DNA from: Talpa occidentalis
Taxonomy: Eukaryota > Chordata > Mammalia > Eulipotyphla > Talpidae
Length of the DNA: 64,000 nt
NCBI RefSeq assembly: GCF_014898055.3
Contig: NW_023601433.1
Location: forward strand, 67,218,767-67,282,766
Direction of reading: 5' to 3'
The position numbers were made by a program, and so were the translations under genes. The notes under the pieces were generated by a model, which worked only from the letters and a program-made list of their open reading frames with translations, did no database searches and was not told the DNA's origin. Positions 47,095-58,438 of the stretch are shown here, piece by piece (position 1 is the stretch's first letter; each line of letters opens with the position of its first letter).

Positions 47095-47376
47095 GTAAAA
47101 AGAATTTTACCAGGTCTAAGAAGAGAAATATATATCCAAATACATATATACATTATCTTATTACATATGTGTATTAGGTATATATATGAATTAGAAAAGA
47201 AATATAGCTGAAGTCCTATATTAACCAGTATGTAAAAGTTGTTCTGAACCCAACAGATGAAATTGAGAGACTTTATAATTCAACCTGTTTCCTCCATTTC
47301 AAAGTTTGTGTATCATTTTAGTTTATATTACCTTACACTTTAGATATGTTTTCAGGATGTTACAGACAGAATTTTA

Positions 47377-47684
47377 TTTTATTTTTTTTTTATATTTTTT
47401 TTTTTAAAGATTTATTTATTTATACATACATACATACAAGCACTGGGTACAGTCAGAAGCGCAGGAAGGTGAGAGAATTCACCAGAGCCAGAGCAGGGAG
47501 CAGAGCAGGCAGAAGGACCGAAGTACACTGCTGAGGGGAGCAGCGGGCATGGAAGGAGAGGTCTGTGCGCCATGTGGGACCCTCCTCTGGTGGCCGGGGA
47601 GCAGCCGGGAATCGAACCGGCGCTGCAGAGACTGCGGGCAGCTTCGCAACCCAGCCCTCAACCGCTGCGCCACCAGGGAGGCCC
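47377..47684 (-). repeat. SINE copy 33, group 3
   Basis: TSD of 16 bp with one mismatch (TACAGACAGAATTTTA at 47361-47376, TACAGGCAGAATTTTA at 47685-47700). CATA units are added in the tail. Confidence 0.95.
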
Positions 47685-47761
47685 TACAGGCAGAATTTTA
47701 AAATCAAAATACTGTTTAAAATTTAAAAGATAATCTAAAAATTCTACTGAGAATCTGTATG

Positions 47762-48195
47762 GGTGTTGTTCTTAAATTTTATTATTTGATTTAGTATAAT
47801 TGACATACCAAAAGCTATACATATTTAATGTGCACAACTTGTTGAATTTGGAAATAAGTATGTATCATCAGAATCTATATTTAAATCTATCCATCGCCGG
47901 GCCTCCCTGGTGGCACAAGCGGTTGAGCACAGCACTGTGAAGCTGTCCGCAGCCTCTGCAGCACCGGTTCAATCCCCAGCCAGCCAGGGAGAAGCAGACC
48001 ACTCCGGCATCACCCGCTGCTCCCCTCAGCAGTGTATTTCAGTCAGCCTGCCTGTTCTGTTCCCCACTCTGTCTCTGATGAGTCCTCTCACTCCCCACAC
48101 CTCTGGCCTGTACCCCAGCTCCTGTATGCATAAATAAATAAATAAATCTTTAAAAAAAAAAAAAAAAAAAAAGAAGTGCCCCTGTAATTCAACAG
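47762..48195 (-). repeat. L1 3' UTR fragment, split by copy 34
   Basis: Reads GATTTAGTATAATTGACATA, then TATTTAATGTGCACAACTTG and CTATCCATCGCC. After the SINE it resumes with GTGCCCCTGTAATTC. This is the antisense order of an old L1M 3' UTR. Confidence 0.65.
47899..48172 (+). repeat. SINE copy 34, group 2
   Basis: A box TGGCACAAGCGG and B box GGTTCAATCCCC. About 20 bp containing ACATGG are missing after CAGCCAGCCAGGGAG. The terminal A run is 21 long. TSD not clear, but the L1 flanks rejoin. Confidence 0.92.
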
Positions 48196-49008
48196 GTCAT
48201 TTACAAAGCTTTGTGCTTTTGTTCCACAATCATAAAACTGCTCCAAAGAGGTAGTTCAATCTGTTATTACATCAACCCCTTCTTTCTTCTCAGATTCTTC
48301 ATTTGCCTAATTCTACAGAGGGTAGGCTTCTGGTGTGTCTGATGGTTCTCATTAACACATCAACAATTATTTTATTTCAGTGACATATTTTGTGGTGATA
48401 GTTCATCAGCAGATCAAGAAAACATTGCAATCTAACACATTCCACTAAATAATCAGGACAAGATTAATAGTTACATTTCATGAAAACCATCTGTTTGTTA
48501 AACCAGCTTGCCTGCTTTCTTCATTTCTTTTCAGATTCCAATAAATTGTGAGTGCCTTGAGTGAACATCATTCTTTGGGGGTCACTGTCACCATTTAGAA
48601 ACGCGAACCAATATCCACATGGTCTGGAGTTGGAAAGGGAAAGCACAGCCAACTGACATGCTATTTTGTTGACTTGATGGCTACCAACAGGTCTGTCTTT
48701 TTATGTCCCTCTAGTTTAAATGAATTGACCAGTGTTTTCTTGGTGTGCGAGCATCACAGAATGATGGCGCCCAGACAGCTAAATTCGTTGGCCTTACGGA
48801 TCATATTTTACCCTCATCCCCAAAGCATGATGAGTCAACTACCATAAAAATCACCTAATTGTCTAAAGTGTCTTGTGTCTGCCTTAGAGAACTTTTAACC
48901 TAATAATTAGAGTAAAATATAAGTTGCAAGGTGAAGCATGGGGGGAGGGGTAGAAACTTCTATCTGTCTTTTGAGGATACCTCTCACAAGTAAATGAATG
49001 TGTGCATT
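48196..49008. other. no recognised feature
   Basis: Single-copy-looking AT-rich DNA; no repeat named. Confidence 0.4.
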
Positions 49009-49024
49009 CAAAAAGTCTGGTGTT

Positions 49025-49245
49025 GGGGGGCCTCCCTGGTGGCCCAGGGATTAAGCCTCAGCACTGACACCTCTACAGTCTGAGTTTGATCCCAGCCAGG
49101 GTGCAGCTGACCTCTCCTATCCCACCCGCTGCTCCCCTCAGCAGTGTATTTCAGTAAATCCACCTGTTATGCTCCCCAATCTGTCTCTGGTAAATCATCT
49201 CACCCCCCAACCTCTGGCCTACACCCCCATTCTTCCATGCAAAAA
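49025..49245 (+). repeat. SINE copy 35, group 1, shortened
   Basis: TSD-like flanks AAAAAGTCTGGTGTTGGGG near 49010 and AAAAAGTCTAGTAGGGG near 49246. The head-to-B-box spacing is reduced. The usual AATAAATAAATCTT is lost, leaving CATGC plus A. Confidence 0.85.
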
Positions 49246-49486
49246 AAAAAGTCTAGTAGGGGTGTGGGGGAAAAAGTCTAGAAGGACATTTAAAGACATT
49301 AACAATGGCTATGACTGAAGTCAGATTAGTGAGATTAGTGATTTTTATTTGTTTTAAATTGTTTATTTGTATTTTCAAAATGGCCTTTGCAATCTTTTAT
49401 TACCAACTAAATAATAAAGGAAAAAGTTCTTTTCTCTTTATTATTAGCTACAATGAAGTCATTCCGTGGTAAATATTTTAGTGGCA

Positions 49487-49550
49487 GGTATGGTAGTAAT
49501 TAAGGGATTAATTACAGGTATGGTAGTAATTAAGGTATGGTAGTAATTAA
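49487..49550. repeat. 17-bp tandem repeat, three units
   Basis: GGTATGGTAGTAATTAA occurs at 49487-49503, 49517-49533 and 49534-49550. The first two are separated by 13 bp (GGGATTAATTACA). Confidence 0.95.
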
Positions 49551-50589
49551 AAAATTAAAATTTATATAAATGTTATTTAAATGTTTATACCTTTATGCCC
49601 ACTCTAAAACCAGGGCAGATAAGGTTTACCTGAGAAAGCCACTGTCCATAGTTATGCTGGTAATGAAATCTCATTCACCTAAACTCTCCATCGTGGAGGA
49701 TACAGAACACCTGAAAATCTAGTTTTAATATAAACCTTTCTTATCTTGGAAACAATGTATCTGGAGGTCATCATTTATCAAGCAAACTTGGCTAAGCAGA
49801 ATACAGCCTAGTACCACGAAAAACCAAAAGACCTCTGAACAGTTAAAGGAATAGAAGGCAAAATATCTCAACTCAAAAGAAAGTCACTCAGGACTTACCC
49901 TTTTTTCTTGCTTTAAGTAGGTGGGTGGAGACCAGCATGCAGAGAGGAACCTGATCCATTTGGCCAATTCACCCATGTCTGTGAAGATATTTTGAGGTGG
50001 TACTGATTCTCCATGTTCCTAAGGGCAAGGTGAGATTCTCAGCAGCCATCAAAGTAAGACCCCTCAGCCATACCACTAGATCTCCAGGTATTGTTCAGGT
50101 GGGGAAAGGCAGGCAAGGGCTCTAATGAGATGTGGTTGGATGGCAGCGTGGGACACTCCTGATAAAAAAAAAGAACCAGCATCCTGGGGACGACAGGGTA
50201 GAGCAAAAGAACCATTAAAACAAAACTTTTATCACTGTTTTGCAACAATCTCAGGCCTGGTAGGCTCACTGTTTGGTTCTAGGGATTGGAAGGAGAACTT
50301 CAGAGATCTTGGCATCATTTTCACAGGTTTTAAATGGTTAGCAGGGGAAATAAGCCAGCAGGGAAACAGCAACTTGACCCTTCTGCAAATCTCTATACGC
50401 GCTTTTCTCTGGGCTTTCTCTGTTATTCTCTCATGGTCTCTTCCTCTCATAGCTGCTCCACTACAGCCATCTCTGAGTAATGCCACTAATATCCCTGACC
50501 TCTAGGCTCAGGTGTGCATACACCCATGCTCAGGTGTCCATAGTCAGGCATGCCTGCCCCACATCAACACACTGGAGGGTAAGGTAAAA
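49551..50589. other. no recognised feature
   Basis: A 126-codon frame at 50125-50505 has no recognised domain. Confidence 0.4.
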
Positions 50590-50990
50590 GAATCAGGCTT
50601 TTCTGCCCTCCCGCCATTAGGATAGATGACAGAACCCTGTGGTCCTGAATGCTTGCCTGATGGCGGGCACCTGGAGTAGGGTGTGGGCATATGTAGATGG
50701 GATTCCCCAGGGCTAAGACAGGGCTTTTAAGGGCGGCGTCACGGGGACGCCAGCAGAAGCAGAACGAAAGAAGAACCATGAGTAGAAGCAGAGAGCAGAG
50801 AAGCAGAGACCACCAGAGAACACTGGAGAGCCCAGAAAGAGTGAAGACTTGCTGGGGACTAGGAGGCCGGCAGGCCAGTACCCCTGCTTGCTATGTACCT
50901 GGTAAATCCCAATAAAAGCCTGCAAAAGCCACCGAGGACTCTCCAGGACTCTCCTTTACCTGGTCTGCTGGATCAGAAAACCTGCTCAAT
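50590..50990 (+). repeat. probable LTR (U3-R-U5-like)
   Basis: A TATA-like TTTTAAGG at about 50726 is followed by a purine-rich CAGAAGCAGAAC region, then a poly-A signal in CCCAATAAAAGCCTGCAAAA (about 50909), then a short GC-rich stretch to GCTCAATGGC. This order is typical of an endogenous retroviral LTR. The family is not recognised, the boundaries are rough and no coding region was found. Confidence 0.45.
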
Positions 50991-51118
50991 GGCTTGTTCC
51001 TGCCCTTACACACACCTTCTACATTAACAAGAGCAAGGTCGAAGGTGATAACCACAGAGGCCAGTAATGTAAAGTCTGATCAACCTCATTTACCCTACAA
51101 TCATTTTGTAGTGATTTT

Positions 51119-51290
51119 GTTGGGGAAAGGATGTCCTGAGCAAACTCCATGCAGGCTTTGTGGACGCCACCCCCACGCCATCCAGACACTGGGAACTACA
51201 AATCCCATGATCCCCAAAGGGAGGTTGTGAGGACCTAAGGGCAGAGTTAAGCAGCCATTTTCTTTGTTTGTAAATAAAACCAGCCACAAG
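51119..51290 (+). repeat. LTR-like copy Z1, sense
   Basis: Starts GTTGGGGAAAGGATGTCCTG and holds GGGAACTACAAATCCCATGA and AAATAAAACCAGCCA (poly-A signal). It forms the left arm of a large inverted repeat with Z2. Confidence 0.6.
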
Positions 51291-51619
51291 ACAGAGCTGT
51301 ATGCAAGGGGAAAAAAAAGCAAACTGTTCAAGACCTGAGACAAAGACTTTCACCAGTGTCCTGCAGACCTAGTGCACTTACGGTGACCAATGCAAGGAAG
51401 GTTACTTTGGGCTGGTCAACCACAGGTGTAACTTGGAAACCATGCTGGGCACCAAGCTGTTACAGGGCAACCCCGCTCTAAAATGGGTTGTGTGACTGTG
51501 GGTCCTCACCCGCACACTTAAAGGGGACTTAAACTGCAGGCACACACAAAATGTTAACAAAAGGATTATTTACAAAGGAAAGGGAAATGAGGAAATGTAC
51601 AACTCAGGGAGAAAAGAGG

Positions 51620-51900
51620 GAGATAAAACTCTTAAATGCATCATACCCGTTCCACCAACCTGGAATCCCAAATGACCCGCCACGACCCAACCTGCCTGGC
51701 TGAGAGCATGAGCCAAGAGAGTGAGACCCCACTAACATGGCTGGTTTTATTTACAAACAAAGAAAATGGCTGCTTAATTCCGCCCTTAGGTCCTCACAAC
51801 CTCCCTCATGGGATTTGCAGTTCCCAGTGTCTTGATGGAGGGGGGGTGGCATCCACAAAGCCTGCATGGAGTTTGCTCAGGACATCCTTTCCCCCTAAAA
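51620..51900 (-). repeat. LTR-like copy Z2, antisense
   Basis: The reverse complement of 51735-51898 matches Z1 nearly base for base with a few indels. Beyond the poly-A signal it continues into an R/U5-like GTTAGTGGGGTCTCACTCTC stretch (reverse strand) that Z1 lacks. Confidence 0.6.
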
Positions 51901-52203
51901 TTTCACACAGTGTACTGTGTGAAACAAAGATAACTCCCGGTAGTGTTCTGGGACAGAACACAAACACTGGGGGTTGGCAGAATTTTCCTATTTCCTTCTT
52001 TCAGTTATCATTTGCCCCATAGCAAAGCATTCCCAAAACATCGTGAAATCAGATGACAAACCATGTACTTGTTCACAATTCTGCACTTGGAACTGGTATA
52101 CACTGGGCCATTTTTCTCCTGGTCTCAGCAGCAATCAGTTGATAGTTAGTCTATGGTCAGTTGTATATATCATTTTCTCACATTTCAAAAGATTAAGCAG
52201 CCC

Positions 52204-52806
52204 TGTGCCTCCCTGGTAGTCCAAGGGGTTAAGACGCAACTTATGAAGCTGTCCACAGCCACTGTAGCATGAGTTCGATCCCTGGCCAGGGAGAAGCCCA
52301 CATGGCACAGCAGACCTCCCCTGTCTCTCCCAATGCTCCCCTCAGCAGTGTATTTCAGCAGATCTGCCTGTTCTGCTCCCCACTCTGTCTCTGTTGAATC
52401 ATCTCACCTCCCCATGCTTCTGGCCTGTACCCCAGTTCTTATATGCACAAATAAATAAATCTTTAGGGCCTCCCCGGTGGCGCTGGGTTGAGCACTGGGT
52501 TGCAAAGCTGCCCACAGCCTCTGCATCGCCGGTTCAATCCCCGGCTGCTCCCCGGCCACCGGAGGAGGGTCCCGCATGGCGCGCAGACCTCTCCTGCCGC
52601 CTGCTGCTCCCCTCAGCAGTGTACTTCGGTCCTTCTGCCTGCTCTGCTCCCCGCTCTGGCTCTGGTGAATTCTCTCACCCTCCCACGCTTCTGACTGTAC
52701 CCAGTGCTTGTATGTATAAATAAATAAATAAATCTTTAAAAAAAAAAATAAAAAGTTTTTTAAAAATTAATTTAAATTAAATAAATAAATAAATCTTTAA
52801 AAAAAA
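52204..52806 (+). repeat. SINE copy 36, group 1, with copy 37 in its tail
   Basis: Outer TSD AAAAGATTAAGCAGCCC at 52187-52203 and AAAAGATTAACCAGCCC at 52807-52823, one mismatch. Body 52204-52465. Confidence 0.94.
52466..52782 (+). repeat. SINE copy 37, group 3, inside the tail of copy 36
   Basis: TSD AAATAAATAAATCTTTA (52449-52465 and 52783-52799), the host SINE's own tail. The head is short by a few bases (GGCGCTGGGTTGAG), so the A box is damaged. The tail carries extra TTTTTTAAAAATTAATTTAA. Confidence 0.94.
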
Positions 52807-53145
52807 AAAAGATTAACCAGCCCAGAAAATTTACTGTTATGAATGCCTCAATGGTGCCAAACATATGAAGTGTTATTTTACTATGTTCTGCTTAATTGGG
52901 ATTCATATCAAAAGAACTGAAATCTGCTTTTTTTCTATTGTACCATACATTATTACAAAATGCTTCAAAGATATTTTATTTGATCAATGTAACAATCTTA
53001 TCTTAAAGGTACAAATGTGCTTATCTCCCTTTTAGAAATGAAAATATAAATATTCAAGAAAGGCGGTACCTAGGCCATGAACTGAACTCACATATTGTGA
53101 CACTACTTGAGTTATCACCCTGGTAGGGCGATATTTCGAGGGGAC

Positions 53146-53228
53146 ACCTGTTCTGCTCCCCACTCTGTCTCCAGTGAATCCTCTAACCCATCAAACCTCT
53201 GGCCTACACCCCAGTTCTTGTTTGCATA
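53146..53228 (+). repeat. SINE copy 38, group 1, 5'-truncated remnant
   Basis: Only the 3' third: CCTGTTCTGCTCCCCACTCT through CACCCCAGTTCTTGTTTGCA. The AATAAA tail has decayed. Confidence 0.85.
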
Positions 53229-53241
53229 CATAAAACTCAAT

Positions 53242-53543
53242 GTTGTTTTTTTAAACCTTAATTCTAGATGATTTTTTTTAAAGATTTATTTATTTATTTA
53301 TACAAACACTGGGTACAGTCAGAAGCGTGGGAGGGTGAGTGAATTCATGAGAACCAGAGCTGGGAGCAGAACGGGCAGACTGATGAAATACACTGCTGAG
53401 GGGAGCAGCGGGTGGCAGGAGAGATCTACGCGCGCCATGTGGGACCCGTGCCCTGCGGCTGGGGATCGAACCGGCGCTGCGGAGGCTGTGTGCAGGCAGC
53501 TTCACAACCCAGCGCTCAACCGCTGCGCCACCAGGGAAGGCCC
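53242..53543 (-). repeat. SINE copy 39, group 3, with probable 3' transduction
   Basis: Perfect 13-bp TSD CATAAAACTCAAT at 53229-53241 and 53544-53556. Reading the SINE strand, after TCTTTAAAAAAAA comes TCATCTAGAATTAAGGTTT, then a second A run and CAAC before the TSD. Confidence 0.94.
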
Positions 53544-53579
53544 CATAAAACTCAATTTAAAAAAAAAAAGAGCCTGGGC

Positions 53580-53652
53580 TTAAAAATTAGACCAAGATTT
53601 CTACACCTACCAGTTGTGTGACCTTGGATAAGTTACTTAACCCCTCGAACCT
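53580..53652 (-). repeat. MIR
   Basis: Antisense MIR signature CAGTTGTGTGACCTTGGATA, AGTTACTTAACCCCTCGAAC, CTCAGCTTCT. It is interrupted by SINE copy 40 inside the CAGCTTCTTT segment. Confidence 0.8.
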
Positions 53653-53669
53653 CAGCTTCTTTTTCTTTT

Positions 53670-53940
53670 TCTTTTAAGATTCATTTATTTATTTGTTTAT
53701 ACAAGAGCTGGGGCACAGGCCAGACGTGCAGAGGATGAGAGGATTCACCAGAGACAGAGTGGGGAGCAGAACAGGCAGACTGACTGAAATACACTGCTGA
53801 GGGGAGCAGCGGCAAGTCAGGAGAGGTTTGCTGCGCTATGTGGGTAGTTCCCTGGCCAGCGGGGGGATTGAACTCATGCTGCAGAGGCTGAGGATAGCTT
53901 CATAGGTTGCGTCTTAACCCCTTGCGCCATCAGGGAGGCC
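53670..53940 (-). repeat. SINE copy 40, group 1
   Basis: TSD CAGCTTCTTTTTCTTTT at 53653-53669 and CAGCTTCTTTTGCTTTT at 53941-53957, one mismatch. It lies in the MIR. Confidence 0.94.
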
Positions 53941-53957
53941 CAGCTTCTTTTGCTTTT

Positions 53958-55800
53958 GAATGTTGATAGCAATCCCATAGTGGACCGCTATCATTTTGAT
54001 CTAAGAAATATCCATTCCTCTGGGGATTCACAACTTCTCCAAATGTTGTGTCAGCTACTAGTAATCTCTCAGTAATTGATCCTTTTTACTGATTATGATT
54101 ACCCTAGTAGAGAAACAGGATGTACCTATGTCTCTGCAAACAAAAGAAAACTACAACCAGATAGTAAATATTGTCACTGACACACATTCTTCTAAAATGT
54201 TCTATTCCACACCATGTAGATATTAACCTGGCGGGGGTGAGAGGTGGAGGGGGCTGTGAAGGGAAACGCCCCTTTCCTTGTCCAGAAATCCTGCAGCAAA
54301 CCAGTTCTCATGTTTCTTTCTGTGCACCAAGGTGTTCCTTTTGTCCTTTGTTTTTCATCAGGCATTTCAGTACCATCTTGGAGCTCTCTCTGACTAGTAG
54401 CTCCTGTTGTGAGAGTGATCATATCACACTTAATGGCATGTCTGGCTTGGGAGATTATGGGGATAATGTGGGTGGTGGTCACAGTTTAGCCAAAGTCTAT
54501 ATAAATTTCAATTACTACCTGCAGCTATACTCCGCACCGACCCTTGTCCTGAGCTAGACTCCACTGCTTTCCTTTGTCATAAACTGGGTAGGCATAGGCA
54601 TAACCTATAATCTTCCTCCATCTTCTTCATTCCTTGTTTTTATTTGCATTCTTCTCTCTCAACGACTGCAATATTCACAATTCAAATGACAGCCAGTGAG
54701 GCTATGACATTAACCAAGTGTGAGGACATCGTTTATCTTGTATCAACAAAATTGGTTCTTCCTCTATCTGCTCATGCAAAAGTCACAGAGTTGAAAATAC
54801 AGACATGAAGTGTGTGTATATATATATGTGTCATTTTTCAGCCATTTACACTTATGATTCAGGTATTTCTTAAAATCCCCAATATTTCTACAATTTTTTC
54901 TACAAAAAAAAGCATTTGCCACTTTTTTTTAATGTGAGGAGAATTTTGTTAACTTAGATCCACACAAACGCAATAGACCAAAAAACTTCAGGTTAAAGAA
55001 AAAAGGTTGCTCCTACTTTCCCAAATAGATCTCACTTTCCAATGATCTCATCCACCGTTGTCTTACTCTATGGCAGCTATTTTCATAACAGTTTGGTTGC
55101 CATGGATTTAAAAAAAAAAAAGGCATCATAATGTTTGTAGCAGAGACCCTATGTTTAGGGGGGCCAGCTGGTGTCAAATGCTCCAGTTCTAGCCAAACTC
55201 TCCCCCTTTCAGGAGTCCCTTTCAGGCTGCCTGGATACACTGTGTCTACAGGTACACCCTGCAGGTATACTCCTTCAGGCTGCACAAGTACACTGTGTCT
55301 GCCCCGCACTCACAACTGAGTGAGAAAGAACATATCCCTAACTCCATATCCTCTCACCTTCAACATTGCTTTTCCTCCGTTACTCCCAAACACAAGAAAA
55401 AATCCTGCAAAGCCACCCTTACATAGTTCTCTTGTATTTCACTCAATGCTTCACAAATAATAAACTTGAAATAAATACTTGTTAAAGAAACAAATGAATG
55501 CTAGAGAAAAGGGGGATGTAGCAGTGGGGGGATTTGAGGGGTGGGGTGCAGAAGGCTTCATGGAGGTGGTGAGACTCAGCTGGCATTGCAGGATGGCTAA
55601 AATCAGGTGGCTCAAAAGGGGAGAGCAACCAGGCAAGCCAGGAAGAGCCAAGAGCCTGGCAAAGAGGTGGGCACAGTCACAAAGACCCGGGAGACAACTG
55701 TAAACTCACCTGGTTAGAGTGCAAATTGAGAATGGGAAATGGAAAAGAATAATTTTAGGGAGGTTGCGGCTAGATGAAGTGTGGATTTTAAGAATGTGTA
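53958..55800. other. 1.8 kb without a recognised feature
   Basis: A 128-codon frame at 54171-54557 has no recognised domain. A TATATATATGTG tract lies near 54816-54829. No SINE or L1 seen. Confidence 0.4.
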
Positions 55801-55802
55801 GT

Positions 55803-56340
55803 CTACGGTTCTCAAACTTTGGTGGAGGACTTACAACACAGCTGACTGGGGCCCACACCCAGAGTTTCTGTGTCTGTAGATCTGGGATGTGATCTGAGAT
55901 TTTATAAACCTAACTTATTCCCAGATAATGCTAGATGCACAATAAAACCACCTAAAAACCTTTTTTTTAAACTCAAAGCCAGGGACCTCCCTGGTGGTGC
56001 AAGGGATTAAGATGCAGCACTAAGAAGCTATCTGCAGCCACTGCAACACAAGTTTGATCTCCAGCCAGGGAGCTGACCCGCATGGCTCCCCTCAGCAGTG
56101 TATTTCAGTCAGTGTGCCTGTTCTGTTCCCCACTCTGTCTCTGGTGAATCCTCTCACCACCACCCCGATACCTCTGGTCTATACCCCAGTTCTTGCATGC
56201 GTAAATAAATAAATCTTAAATAAATAAAGAGAAACTCAAAGCCAGGACCCTATCCCTTAGTGATTCTAATTTAATTGGCCTGAAATAGGACCTGAGCACC
56301 AATATGTTTATTTTCTTAATAACCCGGGTATTAAAATATA
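55803..56340 (+). repeat. MER5-type hAT remnant, split by copy 41
   Basis: Clear MER5A opening ACGGTTCTCAAACTTTGGTG, then GGGGCCCACACCCAGAGTTTC, TGTAGATCTGGGATGTGATC and a TTATTCCCAGATAATGCTAG end. After the SINE a second MER5-like half continues: GTGATTCTAATTTAATTGGC, then CTGAAATAGGACCTGAGCAC. Confidence 0.78.
55983..56231 (+). repeat. SINE copy 41, group 1
   Basis: Perfect 14-bp TSD AAACTCAAAGCCAG at 55969-55982 and 56232-56245. The segment between ACATGGC and CTCCCCTCAGCAG is deleted. Confidence 0.94.
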
Positions 56341-56478
56341 CAAACAGGGTTTTTAATCTTTCTAATTACTGGGATAAGCAATAAGGAAACTTTCATGGTC
56401 TTAAAGGAGGAAATGTAACTTATTGCTTATTAATTATACAAATAAGTAATGATCAGTGTCAAAAACTGAGAAGTTATC

Positions 56479-56730
56479 GGGCCTCCCCAGTGGCGCAACA
56501 GTTGAGCGCTGGGCTGCGAAGCTCTGCAGCGCCGGTTCAATCCCTGGCTGCAGGGTGAGGGTCCCACATGGCATGCAGACCTCTCCTGCCTCCCGCTGCT
56601 CCCCTCAGCAGTGTACTTCATCAGTCTGCCTGCTCTGCATCCTGCTCTGGCTTTGGTGAATTCTCTTACCCTCCCCCACTTCTGACTGTACCCAGTGCCT
56701 GTATAAATAAATAAATAAATTTAAATTTAA
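56479..56730 (+). repeat. SINE copy 42, group 3, shortened
   Basis: TSD AAAACTGAGAAGTTATC at 56462-56478 and AAAATTGAGAAGTTACC at 56731-56747. The piece between GCGAAGCT and CTGCAGCG is missing, and the terminator is lost (AATTTAAATTTAAA). Confidence 0.93.
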
Positions 56731-56747
56731 AAAATTGAGAAGTTACC

Positions 56748-57529
56748 AAGAAAAATATGTAAATAATCTAAAATTCCACTACTCAGTAACTAATATTAAT
56801 GTTTTAGAATAAAGTGTTCAGGTCCTGCCCATACCAACGTATACATTTATTTACAAATATAGGACCATGCTTACTAATTGCTTTGTTTAATACTGTGAGC
56901 AACGTCCACAACAATAAATGTAAATATAAATCATAATTTACAATGGCTGCATAGTTTATTTAACCAATCAGTAAAGGATATTTTAAGATTGTTGATTGTG
57001 GGCAAGCCATATGGGGTCTGAGACAAAGCAGAAGACTTGAGTTCTATCCTCAGCTTTATCACTTGCTCAGCGAACTTAGACAAATAAAAATCTATGCATG
57101 AAGTTTAAAAGTGCTCAACGAGGTTTTCGCAGTAAAAACCAATCTGAATGAAGAAACCATAAGATTTGTGGCCTGGTAAAATATGGGAGTTACAGAAAAA
57201 TCTGTTTAATATGTAAATTGATAGTATGCAAAGAACAACTCCCTTTTTTTTTTTTTTAAGGAAAAGTCCAAGAGGAATTAGCATACATTCCAAAGCAGAA
57301 AGAATCAAGATAAGATGTATACTCTTTTCTTCTCCATCACAACACTTTTTTGAAGTTCTACTTTTATCTAATCTATGAATCCTGTCATGATTTTTACCCT
57401 TGCAAATTCCTGTTAAACTTATAGTCTAACACGTGGTTTAGTCCTTAATAAAAGAGCATGTTATCCTTCCTCATTTGGGTCTTGACTCCCCAACAAGACT
57501 GTAAACTCCTGACATGCCTTCTCCATCAC
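56748..57529. other. mostly unrecognised; MIR-like patch at 57005-57090
   Basis: AGACTTGAGTTCTATCCTCA followed by GCTTTATCACTTGCTCAGCG resembles antisense MIR. The rest is AT-rich. Confidence 0.4.
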
Positions 57530-57532
57530 CAC

Positions 57533-57802
57533 TTTTTTTTTTAAGATTGATTTATTTATGGATACAAGAGCTGGGGTGCAGGCCAGAGATGCAGGGGATG
57601 AGAGGATTCACCAGCGACAGAGTTTGGAGCAGAACAGGCGGATCTACTGAAACACACTGCTAAGGGGAACAGCGGGCTAGACAGGAGATGTCTGCTGCTC
57701 CATGTGGGTTGCTCCCCGGCCAAAGATCAAACTTGTGCCACAGTGGCTGGAGATAGCTTCATAGCACTGAGACTTTAACCCCTGTGCCACCAGGGAGGAC
57801 CC
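57533..57802 (-). repeat. SINE copy 43, group 1
   Basis: Complete body with a diverged tail (AAGATTGATTTATTTATGGA). TSD not clear. Confidence 0.9.
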
Positions 57803-58139
57803 TGAAGTTGTTTGGTTTTTTTTTTTAATTCTAAAATTCCTTATCCAGGCATCTAGTCCAAATTCTCCTTCTGCTCTAATTCTCTGATTAGAGAATTTTC
57901 TGATACTGCTTCTAATGAAGCAGTATCAACAAGAGTTCATTTGTTTCTATCAACTTTATACTTCTTTTCAAGTAAAATACTAAAATTATACTAGACGTGA
58001 CATTTTGAAAGGGAAACCAATAAAAAAAAGTAGTTAGAGGTATGCATTTATTTATGTCTAAATACACAAAACAAAAATCTAAGTGTTCCAGGGTAGGTAC
58101 AAAGTGGGAAATATTCTCCCATCCCTCCATGGTCTTCTA
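57803..58139. other. no recognised feature
   Basis: 57882-57922 contains a small self-complementary patch around TCTCTGATTAGAGAATTTTC and ACTGCTTC...GAAGCAGT. Nothing else is seen. Confidence 0.4.
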
Positions 58140-58438
58140 ATCCTGGTCAAGAAAAGAAATCAACATCAGACAGATCAATAAAAGAAAAGTATCAAATTTA
58201 ATTTTATATGTTTGGAGAATTTAAATGACTGTGAATTTTACAGTAAATGGGACAAACAGGGATTTATCTTAAGTTCAGCAATGGGAATGGAATAGAGGCC
58301 TGGAGCATCAAGGGGGTTGAGGCCTCACCTGATAAAGAAGGGATGATTTCATATGACAAAACCAGATGCTACAGATGTTTGCCTTGACTTCAGACGGGTT
58401 TCTCCAAGAGGTTATTTCTAGAGATCACACTAAATCTG

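Noticed and set aside
50125..50505. 126-codon frame with a hydrophobic C-terminus
   Set aside because: A reverse frame of 84 codons overlaps it, with no family resemblance; chance.
54171..54557. 128-codon frame with Gly-rich start
   Set aside because: An overlapping reverse frame of 96 codons exists and no motif is recognised; probably chance.
57882..57922. Hairpin around ATTAGAGAATTTTC and CTGCTTCTAATGAAGCAGT as a terminator or small RNA
   Set aside because: The stems are short and lie in AT-rich DNA with no flanking gene; not distinguishable from chance.
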